64,000 nt of DNA. Origin: Mayamaea pseudoterrestris. Taxonomy: Eukaryota > Bacillariophyta > Bacillariophyceae > Sellaphorales > Sellaphoraceae. Position 1 is the first letter of the stretch, and every line of letters starts with the position of its first letter. The notes under the pieces are model-generated. The model saw nothing but the letters and a program-made list of their open reading frames with translations, was not told where the DNA came from and did not search any database. The stretch is from the NCBI GenBank assembly GCA_027923505.1, contig BROI01000004.1:806001-870000 (forward strand), in the 5' to 3' direction. Below, piece after piece: positions 10,796 through 20,171 of the stretch. The position numbers and the translations under genes are program-made.

Positions 10796-12142
10796 TTAGT
10801 AAACTTCTACATGCCATTGCTTCTTTGCTTTTAGTCCCTTGAGCCATTCCTCATAGTCCAATCCCTTCTTTTGGGCGACAGTCTTGAGCATGTCCTGAAT
10901 ACCTGGCATCATTCCCTTGAGTCCACAAAAGTAAATGTGCGCGCCCCCTTCCAGTTTGTTAAAGATTTCATCCGCATACTCCTCCACCTTGTCTTGAATG
11001 TACATTTTGCCCCCTTTTTTGTTTTCCTGCTCGCGACTCAGCGCATAGTCAAGGCGGAAGTTGTCGGGATACTTTTGCTTGACCTCTTGCCACTCATCGT
11101 CATACAGCAAGGCGTCACTATTGGCGACGCCCAAGAATAGCCACGCTTGTCCCTTGTAGGCATTGGCGGCTGGCGTGTCTTCCACGAATAGTCGGCGAAC
11201 GAATCCGCGGTACGGAGCAATGCCAGTTCCAGTTGCCACCATAATGTAGTCCGTCTTTGGGTCCTCCTCCGGCATTAACATAACCTTACCTGCTGGTCCA
11301 GTCATCATGACTTCATCACCAGCCTTGGTGTCGCACAAAAAGTTGCTGCAAATGCCCTTTTTCGCTGGATCGTCTGCCTTGAGCTCGGGGCACCAGTAGG
11401 TTGCCCGACGCACGCACAAGCTTCCCGTCTTACCGGTCATATCATCACCGTAGCGAGATGAAGCAATGGAGTATAAGCGGACTGAATGCGGCTTGCCACC
11501 CTTTTCGCGAACACCAGGTGGAATGACTCCCCATGATTGTCCCTCCCAGTAGGGAAACTTGCCCTGGTGGTCGATGACAATGTGGCAGGTTTCACCAGTC
11601 GCCTTTGGCCCAACAATGCGCTTGGTACTAACAACCTTTCCCTTGAAGGGATCCTTGTTCTTGTAAACGTTGACTGGAACAGTGCTTTGGTCCCAGTATG
11701 GCGACGCTTCCAGAAAATCTTGCTTGCCAGTGCTGCCTCCGCCGCTTTGCAATATTTTGACACTGGCCACTCCAGCGACAATGCCTGCTCCAATTCCAAC
11801 GAGTTGCTTGGCAGTGTAGCCAGTCTCAATGACTGCGGCCGTCTTTTTGGCAGCCAAGGCAGCACCTGGAACTCCCGTTGTGGCCAAGGCAAACGTTCCG
11901 AAAGCACCAGCAACCTTTCCCAAGTGCTATGTACGAATATGATTTGGCGGCGCGTGTAAGTCAACGAGACTGCATATTCCATGCTCCCATAGTATTAGAT
12001 GTCAATTTACCTTAAGTGCTGCTTTTCTCTTGGATCCCTTTTCAGCAGTCATTTCTAGCGACACATGGACGCGAGGAGTAGCGATCGACGGCGTAAAGGC
12101 CGCGACACTCGACGCTGCCAGCAGACACAAAACGATTCGCAT
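10796..12142 (-). CDS. petH: plastid ferredoxin-NADP(+) reductase precursor
   Basis: Transfers electrons from reduced ferredoxin to NADP+ at the end of the photosynthetic chain (FAD enzyme, stroma side of thylakoids). Exon 1 is 12011-12142 and exon 2 is 10796-11926, with an 84-nt intron of phase 0; the product is 420 residues. Exon 1 starts [19 protein letters not shown], a signal peptide with an A-F junction followed by a basic transit segment. This is the bipartite targeting signal of plastids surrounded by four membranes. The mature part has the FAD motif RLYSIASS (about residue 194), GSLCVRR, the NADP-binding [10 protein letters not shown] (about 277), [11 protein letters not shown] and the family's terminal aromatic in WHVEVY. 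A hydrophobic stretch (about residues 80-105) lies between transit peptide and catalytic part and could be a membrane tether. Length beyond the target sequence fits the family. Confidence 0.97.
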
Positions 12143-12715
12143 AGTGATGAATCAGCTGCACTACAAACTTTTACGTATTATACTGCGAGCAAGTGGTTAT
12201 ATCATTCGTTCCAAGGCGGGTCCGACAGCAGTCAGCGTAGCAGCAGCACCACATCCATGGCACGAGCGTGCGATGCTCCATGGTTTTGGAAAACGCACGA
12301 GCTCGGAGTGCGTCATCGTTTTGTTGCTCGCACCGGTACCGTGAGAAGCACGTCCGCCTAAAAGCAATCTGAAGATGTTAGCTATCTTGGCCGTACGGTA
12401 CATTATTATTGTATGTTGATCGAACATACCAATTACTATCTTTGACGACATGTGCATCGTGTTCATAGCTTATTGACGGTGCCAATACGCCGCCTGACGG
12501 CATTGCGAATATGTACAATATACGGGGGATGACGTACACGAGCGTTGATCCTTCATCAGCAGTGCTAAAGCATAAAAGCTAGTATCGAATTTTATATAAG
12601 CAGATCTTTTTTGGTTATAATTAGTAAGGATTGCATGAATGAAGAAAGATTGACATGAATATAGCAATAGTTTTTTACGCGACAACGCATGCACAGACGC
12701 ATGCGCTTGGCTTCT
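12143..12715. other. intergenic between FNR and cyclin genes
   Basis: No supported gene. The right part (about 12560-12700) is AT-rich and is likely 3' flank of the cyclin gene; the left part would hold the FNR promoter. Confidence 0.4.
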
Positions 12716-14300
12716 CTAGGTTTCAGTCAGAATGTCATCCACACTTGGCAAATCAAACTTGCTGGCGACCCGGAGACGATGGTAACGGTCAAACTTCTTG
12801 AAGACGGAGAGCAGTAATTTGCCGCCCGAGGTTTGGCAGCCCTCGCGAACCTTCCGCGCCATGATTTTGGCGACTATGACAACTCGTTTCTTGGAGTAGC
12901 CAGTGTATTTGACCAGCAACGTAGGCTGTAACACGGAAAGGCAAATGATGAAAGACAAGTAGAGACCTGTATATCATTCATATCCGATCAAACGTACCAT
13001 ACCGGGCGATTCGTCATCCAACTTGTCGAATTTTCGAAGTGCGGCGTTGTTCAATGCCAATACAGTCGCCGCAAGGGCTATAAGTGACGGTTGGTAGTTC
13101 AAAAACTCGGGCTCCTCCAACATCCGATCCAAGTAATAATGTGCGGAGAACCAAATAGCCGATTTCAGTTCAATCTGCATCATGTTTAAGAAGCGACACA
13201 TAAACGGATACGCCGTCGGAGACGAGATGCGAAATTGAAGAACCTTTAGAATTTCCCGCTCCGCATCCAAAACGTCTTGGTGCGAATATGCGCGGTCGCA
13301 CATGTAGACAAACTCCTTGGCTTCTGGAGGATAGATGTCTTCGTATTTGCTTGCAATCCAAAGGGCTGCAACTCCAATGAGCTGGACGCGAGTACGAGCG
13401 ACTTGGACGTGGGAGAGGTAGCGATCCAGAATGTTGATCGCAAGGTGCAGCGTCTCGTCAACACAATTAAACTTGTTCTGCAGCTGAACAATCCAATCAA
13501 TCAGAATTTTTCGCACGGTGCCGTTGATCTGGTCAGTGTCGTTAAGGTACGGTCGCACGCGAAAGGTGTCTTCGGCGGCGAACAAGCGCTGGTAGATGTC
13601 CGTCACATACTCTGGTACCTCCAATATATTATTCGCGTTCAGAAGATCATGCGGCGCGATTGCTCGGGTGAGTAGGCATGGATTGAATGGCTGGATGCAA
13701 AGATTGTGATCATCTTGCTTCATGAAATTGCCGCACGTGCTATCATCAATGGAGACAACACCGACCGAGCGAATGTCAGATGAGCGGGATTGGAGGATTG
13801 GCGCGCTGGTAAGGTCTGCAGTGCATCTCTCTTGAGAGATAAGCCGAGAGCGGGTAATCCGACGAGCTTCGTCCTGCACCGCATGGCGAGCTACCTTAGT
13901 TGGGCGTTCCACCAAAACGTCTGCACTGCGACTGCGAGCACGCTTGGTTCGCTGCTCCCGCTCAGACGCCTTTGTACTCGTATTTCGTTTCGTGGGCTTC
14001 TTTTGAGGTACCGGAGGTGCTGCTGAAGTTTCGAGCACCGAAAGAGTCCCTTGTTGCAGAAGTCTTTTACTGCGACGGAGTGTCGGCTGATCCTTCTTGA
14101 TTCTTTGAGATGTTGGCGCATCCTCCCGATTGGTATGATCAATCTGCTCGTGAAAAGAGATATTATTACTTTAGCAGCTGCTGTTCATTATAGTTAAGAT
14201 ATTTGTTAAAGCTTACCAATATTCCGCGTTTCGTGGCAGCATTGGCCAGCTGTTGTTGCGCTGCTCCTCCACGAGCAGCTGCTGCTTTACTCTTCGCCAT
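12716..14300 (-). CDS. B-type mitotic cyclin
   Basis: Three exons: 14217-14300, 12998-14143 and 12716-12925, with introns of 73 and 72 nt, both phase 0; the product is 479 residues. The first exon starts MAKSKAAAARGGAAQ and is basic. The N-terminal half is rich in Lys/Arg and contains RSRL, a candidate RxxL destruction box. The cyclin N-box reads VRKILIDWIVQLQNKF then ETLHLAINILDRYLS, matching the MRAILVDWLVQ-type signature of A/B cyclins that bind CDK. The C-terminal cyclin fold continues in exon 3 (TLLVKYTGYSKKRVVIVAKI). It should activate a mitotic CDK in the nucleus. B-type is favoured over A-type from the box sequence, but I did not align it. The initiator ATG in exon 1 is chosen because the long middle frame alone has only a GTG start. 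Confidence 0.95.
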
Positions 14301-14980
14301 GAGATTCTGCACAGAAGGCAAACATCATTGAGTCGGATCTTAATGAACATTTTTGGTCATGATCAATTAACGAGATAATTACGTCTTAAATGCCGTCGGC
14401 TGCTGCCGAAGAATGAGCGAACATTGTCATGATAAATCCATCACTCACTCACTCAGCCATTGCATACGATTTCTCGCCATGCAAGGCAAATCGGCGACAC
14501 ATCTTCACCTTCTTTGCAGTTTAAGTCGTCTTTTCGCTTACCTCTTGTCTCAAATTATAAATGAAAGGCCAATGATCTTGTATGATGCGGCAGCTTGCAC
14601 CACTATCGTCATGGTCATTTTTGTGTTTGCTTGTTCATGATGATGGCTGCGAATGATGTCGTCGCAGCATCACCCGATCCTATGTCATTGGTTGAAGTTT
14701 TCCAGCTGACGACGTCACGTTCACTCAGCTATCTTCTATATGCACCAATGCAGGCATTTATTTCTCGTAGAAAGGAGATTGCATGATACGCAGTAAGTAG
14801 CATTTTATTAAAGGCATCATTATAAATGCACACCAACTGTAAAGCATGCATTTTAGCTATTGTACGATATCTACATATAGTTAACAGACGAAGGAAACGT
14901 CACTTTTTCCCTTATTTTATGTCAGCCTGGAATTCTGGGCAGCACAACTCGTGACGGTTTGATAGATAGCTGTTTAATGG
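14301..14980. other. intergenic, no gene recognised
   Basis: Small open frames on both strands lack any recognisable domain. The segment separates the cyclin start (14300, minus) from the 3' end of the cyclophilin-like gene (14981, minus), so it should contain the cyclin promoter. Confidence 0.35.
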
Positions 14981-16060
14981 CTACATTAAAGAAGGTCCCC
15001 CAGTCACTTTGGATACAGCGGCATCATTAACCGTTACTCGAATCAGTGGTAGTCCACTCGTTTGACCAGGTACAACTCCTCGAATACCTCGCTGGGTCGG
15101 CAAGTTTGCAAGCCGCTCCAAAAAAGCCATGGATTCGGCATCCAAGACTTGACCGACAACTCGTCTGCTCTTATCCATTGAGGGCGTCGAGTCTGCGGTA
15201 ATCAAAAAGGCACGCTCAAACGATTCGTCGTCGGATTCAAAGCCAGTTCCTCCATAACCAAGCCCCTTTATGGAAACCGATAGCAGGCCTGCTGCGTCAT
15301 GGCTACGAGTGACCTTGTCATTGGCTGTGATGGACGCACTCGGTCGCTTTTGCGGTATGAAATCTGTCACTCTAGAAAGGCCTCGACTTCGCCCAAATGC
15401 ATTGGATTGGCTTGGTACTCCAAATTCTACAGCAACTCCTGGATTAATGTATGAAACAACACCGCCAGCGGCGAGAGAGACGGGAGAAGTCATTGTCTTC
15501 ATGCTGTCACCATTTCCAGCTTGTGTTGTCAATCCTTGCGACAAGAAGTCGATTAGCTCCAGGACGGCGCCTGGACACTCATTTCCGTAGAGACCGAGCT
15601 TGAGTACACCCGATTCCTTTCTTCCAACGTCTATTCGAATAAGAGCGATATGTGTGATATCCACAACTGGCTGAGGAACTTGCTTGCCCATCAATGAACT
15701 TCGAAGTGTGCCATCAGCTCCGCAGAGAGGATCGGATGGGTCGCATCTTTCTTTTGCTCCCCAGCTCCATCCAACAGCACCGTCCCATTCACCAATCTCA
15801 AGACAATTACCAGCGGCACGACACGACTCTTCGGCTCCACCAACTGCTCGCGTGACGCCATTACTCTTCGTCGGTGTGACGAACAAAGTCATTGCCGACG
15901 AAAGAACGCTATTTACAAAAAGTCGCCGACTGCCATTCATTGAATCATTACATTGTGCATTTAGTCTTGTGTGCAATTTCCCAGTTATCTCGTTTACATT
16001 CAGGCAGCTTGCGATAGTGCATAAAAGACTCCAAGAGAGCAATCGGCAGGCCCTGGCCAT
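14981..16060 (-). CDS. cyclophilin-type peptidyl-prolyl isomerase, probably thylakoid lumen
   Basis: Single-exon frame of 359 residues. Residues 1-20 are a signal peptide (MARACRLLSWSLLCTIASCL). At about 45-65, SRRLFVNSVLSSAMTLFV looks like a twin-arginine/lumen-transfer segment, so I infer a thylakoid-lumen location. The cyclophilin-like fold begins at VVDITHIALIRIDVG and LKLGLYGNECPGAVLELIDF, the first strands and helix. It ends with FERAFLITADSTPSMDKSRRVVGQVLDAESM, equivalent to the SQFFI...LDGKHVVFGKV block. The catalytic Arg and Gln/Phe cluster of classical cyclophilins is not evident, and the middle is divergent. It may be a low-activity lumen cyclophilin of the kind that assists photosystem assembly. 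Confidence 0.8.
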   Translation of the reverse strand: MARACRLLSWSLLCTIASCLNVNEITGKLHTRLNAQCNDSMNGSRRLFVNSVLSSAMTLFVTPTKSNGVTRAVGGAEESCRAAGNCLEIGEWDGAVGWSWGAKERCDPSDPLCGADGTLRSSLMGKQVPQPVVDITHIALIRIDVGRKESGVLKLGLYGNECPGAVLELIDFLSQGLTTQAGNGDSMKTMTSPVSLAAGGVVSYINPGVAVEFGVPSQSNAFGRSRGLSRVTDFIPQKRPSASITANDKVTRSHDAAGLLSVSIKGLGYGGTGFESDDESFERAFLITADSTPSMDKSRRVVGQVLDAESMAFLERLANLPTQRGIRGVVPGQTSGLPLIRVTVNDAAVSKVTGGPSLM

Positions 16061-16940
16061 GGTGCAAGCAACATCTGTGACAACGGATCGGAAGTTAGCG
16101 CGCGCATCTTCCTGTTCAATGAGCCATTACCGGTGCGATCTCAAGATGTCGTTTACGTACAGTTGTTAAGAAGAAAGACTATGCTGGAAGAGCTCATACA
16201 GTACATATACTACTGTACTGTAGTACGACTATCTTATATCATGCGATGCTGTAAGCGCCCCGACTGATGGCTCTTTGTTTTTAATGGCGGCTGATCACGG
16301 TCCTGGTGATCCAACCTAGCTGACACTGATTCTACTTCTATGAATTCCGTTGAGGCCTACCGCCGGTAGCTGTAACACTCATTCGCCGCATGCTGACGGA
16401 ACTATTCGCAAAAATCTCACAGTGGACCCAAGCAACAAGGGTCGGACAGCTTGGAAAATTTATTGCGTCTTTTACGTAGCTATCTTTAAGCTTGCTACGC
16501 AAATTGACAGAAGCCGCTGAAAAAATCATAATTAGGAGGCAATGACATAGCCTGACAAGATAACTTGAGGTCGCCGCGAGTAGAGCCTTGCTTGCAGACT
16601 TTACCTCTCTTGCAACGCATTACTCTTGCGTCTCTAACATCATCCACAAGTGAGTCGTGGTTGCGATGCTGCGGATAGCATCCGGAAGCAGTAGTCGCGC
16701 ATTCAATGCCCACACGTCGTCATGTCGCAGCAACTTTTGTGGTGAAATAGAGACTACCGGTAGGTGATAAGATAGGGATGATATATGCGAAAAGTGGATG
16801 TGGCGCATCGTCTTGTGGTTCTTCTGCAAAGACGAAAGTAACTCATGGTCGAGTAGTGCGTAATTTTAACATTCTAACTATTTCAACATGTTCTTTACAT
16901 CATTATATGACAAAACCAGTGGCAAACCAAGTCTTCTCCA
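16061..16940. other. intergenic, no gene recognised
   Basis: No frame here shows a recognisable domain. One exact TACCGGTA lies at 16755-16762 and a TACCGCCGGTA variant near 16367. Confidence 0.35.
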
Positions 16941-17348
16941 CTATAGTTCCGGCAGCAGCAGTGATTGTAGACTGCCATTTCGAGGAGCTTCCCAGTCAAC
17001 CATGATCCATGCATCATCGTCATTGTCCAGTGCCGGAGGCGACAGAAGTCGCTTCGCAAGCAATGGTCGAGGCGTGACAAACACAGCAGCTGCATCCTTC
17101 ACTTCGAGCATGCGCAGCTTCTGAAAGTCATCATGTATGTCATTAACGTCTCGTTGTGGTCGAGGAGCTAATCGCCATGGCAATGCATTCATTCTTCGGA
17201 GCAATTGATGCCTTGGCTCCGTGCGGCGACGACGAGGACGAAGCTTGATTACCGGTCGTTGACGAACGCGAGCTGCGTCCTTTCTGTTACTCAAACAATC
17301 CTCCAGACATGGATATAGGGGACCTTTAGCTGCCTTGATAATTGCCAT
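16941..17348 (-). CDS. small basic protein of unknown function
   Basis: A 135-residue frame from the ATG at 17348 (MAIIKAAKGPLYPCLEDCLS). The upstream part of the open frame looks non-coding, so the internal Met was chosen; a Met at about 17393 is an alternative. The product has a central Arg-rich stretch (KLRPRRRRTEPRHQLLRR) and an acidic, aromatic C-terminal part (DNDDDAWIMVDWEAPRN). No family is recognised. It lies divergent from the Psf2 gene with about 250 bp between starts. It could be a chance frame. Confidence 0.4.
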   Translation of the reverse strand: MAIIKAAKGPLYPCLEDCLSNRKDAARVRQRPVIKLRPRRRRTEPRHQLLRRMNALPWRLAPRPQRDVNDIHDDFQKLRMLEVKDAAAVFVTPRPLLAKRLLSPPALDNDDDAWIMVDWEAPRNGSLQSLLLPEL

Positions 17349-17599
17349 TGTTGACTGTCTTGTTTGGTGAAGGTTTGGCCTCTCTCGCTTCATTTTATGA
17401 GCCGGAACGTGTTCGAGGTTCCGTGAGAGCGCGCCGCGCGCGTCTCGGAGAAACCTTCCGTGACTCACTGCAACGAGCGAATGTTGTCCCACTACGACAG
17501 CGACAACATCCAATGCGATGACGAATCGACCATGGGGGCTGACGAGAGGTGAAAGTGTTCACACACCCGTATCATATATACTATTGATAACTTACAACC

Positions 17600-18271
17600 A
17601 TGACAAACTCTACAATAAGCAACGACGGCTTGTCTTCATTCTTCAGTGCCTTCCCTGCTGACGACATTCTCATTGACATTGTTCCTTCGCTTGACGCTCC
17701 ACAATCGTTTGCACTCCTTTTGACCAAGAAACCAATCGGTCCATTCATTGCTGGAATTGCCACGCAGGTTCCACTTTGGCTGGCTCTGTTTCTACATCAA
17801 CGATCACTTTGTCAAATTGCTGTGCCGTCATGGTGCTCGGTAGAAAATTTGACCAAGATTTTGGAGTTTGAGCGAACGCACATTGACCTTTGGCCCGACT
17901 CTGCAACGTTGCCGCACTATTATATGGAGATTTATCAACGACTTGCTCAACAAGCAGACAAAGCAGTTGGAGTCTTGATGCAAGACATATTCCAGGTTCG
18001 TTGCGATAAGTTGCAGCAGCAATTTCAAGGGCTATTGAAAGATAACGCTGGAAACTTGTTGGTCATGGTGAATGGAATTGCTAGTCAGGAACTGGCAGTC
18101 TTGCGGCCGTTTGTTTTGCAGGCTTTGAATGATCAGCACTTGTTGAGTCATGTCGCCGATGTATCGACGGCAAAGGAAGCGACTAGTGGAACGGTGGATG
18201 AATCTGGAGTAGGCGATCGATCAGATGCTCCCACAAAAGCGCGTGTTCCTATTCGTCGCTTTCGAAAATAG
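17600..18271 (+). CDS. PSF2: DNA replication complex GINS subunit Psf2
   Basis: Single-exon frame of 223 residues. Psf2 is one of four subunits of GINS, which joins Cdc45 and MCM2-7 in the replicative helicase in the nucleus. The signature is clear at residues about 50-120: GPFIAGIATQVPLWLALFLH, then QRSLCQIAVPSWCSVENL, then LPHYYMEIYQRL, matching the GPF.PG...VPLWLA..L.QR...I..P.W and PYYME blocks of Psf2. Length fits the family (about 200 residues), with an extra Ser/Arg tail after residue 190. The start is the first ATG in frame. It is convergent with NTH1, the stop codons being about 185 bp apart. Confidence 0.93.
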   Translation: MTNSTISNDGLSSFFSAFPADDILIDIVPSLDAPQSFALLLTKKPIGPFIAGIATQVPLWLALFLHQRSLCQIAVPSWCSVENLTKILEFERTHIDLWPDSATLPHYYMEIYQRLAQQADKAVGVLMQDIFQVRCDKLQQQFQGLLKDNAGNLLVMVNGIASQELAVLRPFVLQALNDQHLLSHVADVSTAKEATSGTVDESGVGDRSDAPTKARVPIRRFRK

Positions 18272-18456
18272 TAAAGCTATTGACCCGAAACTATCTTCTT
18301 AATTGTCAGTTTGTGCAGAATATTCTTTCTGCATAAAGTATTCTATCGTACATGACGCGATAAAACATGTATGCTATCGCCGCTAGCTGAGTTGAGTGGA
18401 CGCACTCGTCATCTTATCAATGGCTATACCAAGGCTACCAACTCAAGACTTTGGTG

Positions 18457-19733
18457 TTACTTTTGCAAGGCTGCCTTGACTTCTTCGTCAAGTCCTAGTT
18501 TCTTCGCCTCCTTTCGAAGGTCGACACCGCATCGCTTTAGTAGACGTAATGCGTCACTCGGACGGGTGCAGTCTAACGCTTTCCGTATTACCTTTGGCTT
18601 GAATTGTTGTACTTCTTGACCGAAACCTGATGAAAAAATCGGTTCAGCATAACATACACGATGCAAATACAGGCAACAGGACTCCATTTGTAGTAGTAAC
18701 TCACCAACCCACAACAGATTGACATCCATCCACCTTTCTCGGGGCAGCCACGCTTCCAGCTGCACACGCGTCTGCTCTGGCGTTTTACTCTTGACCCAGC
18801 CAAGCTGGTTGAATAGCCGGTGCATGTGTGTATCGACTCCAATTCCACTGGCTCGCTTCCACGCGACGCTTTCGCAAATGTACGCCATTTTCGGACCAAC
18901 TCCCGGCAGCTCCTGCATTTGCTTGGCGTCGGGTGGAATGTCGCCATCAAAACGTTCGAGTAAAATGGCTACAGTCTCCTTAATGTACTTGGTCTTGTTG
19001 TTATGAAAACCAACCTTGTTAATGTAGCCGTTCAGTTCGACTGGCGTCATGGCAGAGATCGCTGATACACTGGCAACGTTGTTTTGCTGCATGGCGCGAA
19101 CCGCCTGCCCAACAGTGGCATCCTTGGTTTGTGACGAAAGCATGAGGCTGAGCAAGGCTTGAAAGCGAAAGTCCTTGGGCGATATAGTCTCGCTGGCGAG
19201 GGCTTCGCATCCAGCCAAGTCCTGATGAATGATATAGAGATGGAATGGCCACTGTATTAGTATAAAGATACCCTTGCTTACCTGCAATCTCCGCCAATCA
19301 GGTAGTGTGACAGTGACATGCATGATGATTTACTTACACACGGCGCACTTTTATCGTTTCGAAGTTCCTCCACTAGACTGTAAATGTTTTCCCAACCCTT
19401 TGGAGGTGTCTTGCTTGGTAACGAGGAAGAAGGAACGGCTTGTACAGATTCTTCGGCAGCAAAAATTGAACCCGACGGAGTGACAATTGCAGCTGCAACT
19501 GATTGACTCGTAGTCGTTTTGGACAAAAGAGCAGTCGGTGTGACTAGTCCATAGGTTGATTCAACAGTCTCCGTCTTGGCTCGCTTGCTGCTTTTCAATG
19601 GAGTGACTGGTGGTCCAGTTTGCGTTATTGTTGATCGAGTGCGTGTCTTCATGGCAAAGAAACCAGCAACGAAAGGTCGACTCGAGGCGGCAGTGGCGAT
19701 TGAATAAATAAGAAAGCAGCGAAAGCGAAGCAT
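18457..19733 (-). CDS. NTH1: endonuclease III-type DNA glycosylase/AP lyase, lacking the iron-sulfur loop
   Basis: Removes oxidised pyrimidines in base-excision repair. Exons are 19338-19733, 18705-19221 and 18457-18626, with introns of 116 and 78 nt; the product is 360 residues. Splicing restores SAPC-DLAGCEAL and LLWVGFGQEVQQ, both consistent with the family. The core has FQALLSLMLSSQTKD, the helix-hairpin-helix LPGVGPKMA with the catalytic Lys, and VDTHMHR with the catalytic Asp. The C-terminal C-x6-C-x2-C-x5-C cluster expected after GFGQ is absent: only two distant Cys remain. The N terminus from 19733 (MLRFRCFLIYSIATAASSRP) resembles an organelle presequence. A second in-frame ATG at 19652 (MKTRTRSTITQ) would give a shorter, possibly nuclear form. 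The first intron also contains an internal AG-GTAAGC, so a minor splice variant is possible. Confidence 0.93.
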
Positions 19734-20171
19734 ATGCTGCTGCCGCCGCCTTGGCCAAACACTTGTATAATTGTCGTCGAGCCGCAAGCGTCGTGAGTGG
19801 CAGCAGTGCCATGGTGCGAGGAGAGAAACGGACGCAGAAACGGCGCGCAAAAGCGTGACAAACGTCGGACCGGTACTGATCCTTGTCGATGACCCCGACA
19901 TCACAAAGCGAGACATTAGCGTCCGAATTCTACCAGCACCCTCGAAGCACCTCGAGTGTACTTTGGTATTTTCCTTTCTCGAGCAGTCGATGCGGAGTCG
20001 ACTTGGGAGTTGAACGGTGCTGCAAAACACAAAGGGATTGCAAATTCGGGTCTCGACACAGCAACAGGCTGGACGAAAGCCTAGCGAGATCCAAGATCCA
20101 AGCGCCACTCACCACGACAAGGTAACAAAAGCAGCAGTCTAATTTGAACCAGAAGCAGGATCAAAACATCG

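Noticed and set aside
19734-20108. Upstream extension of the NTH1 frame
   Set aside because: The sequence before 19733 lacks an ATG in suitable context and does not resemble the family; it is probably the leader and divergent promoter.
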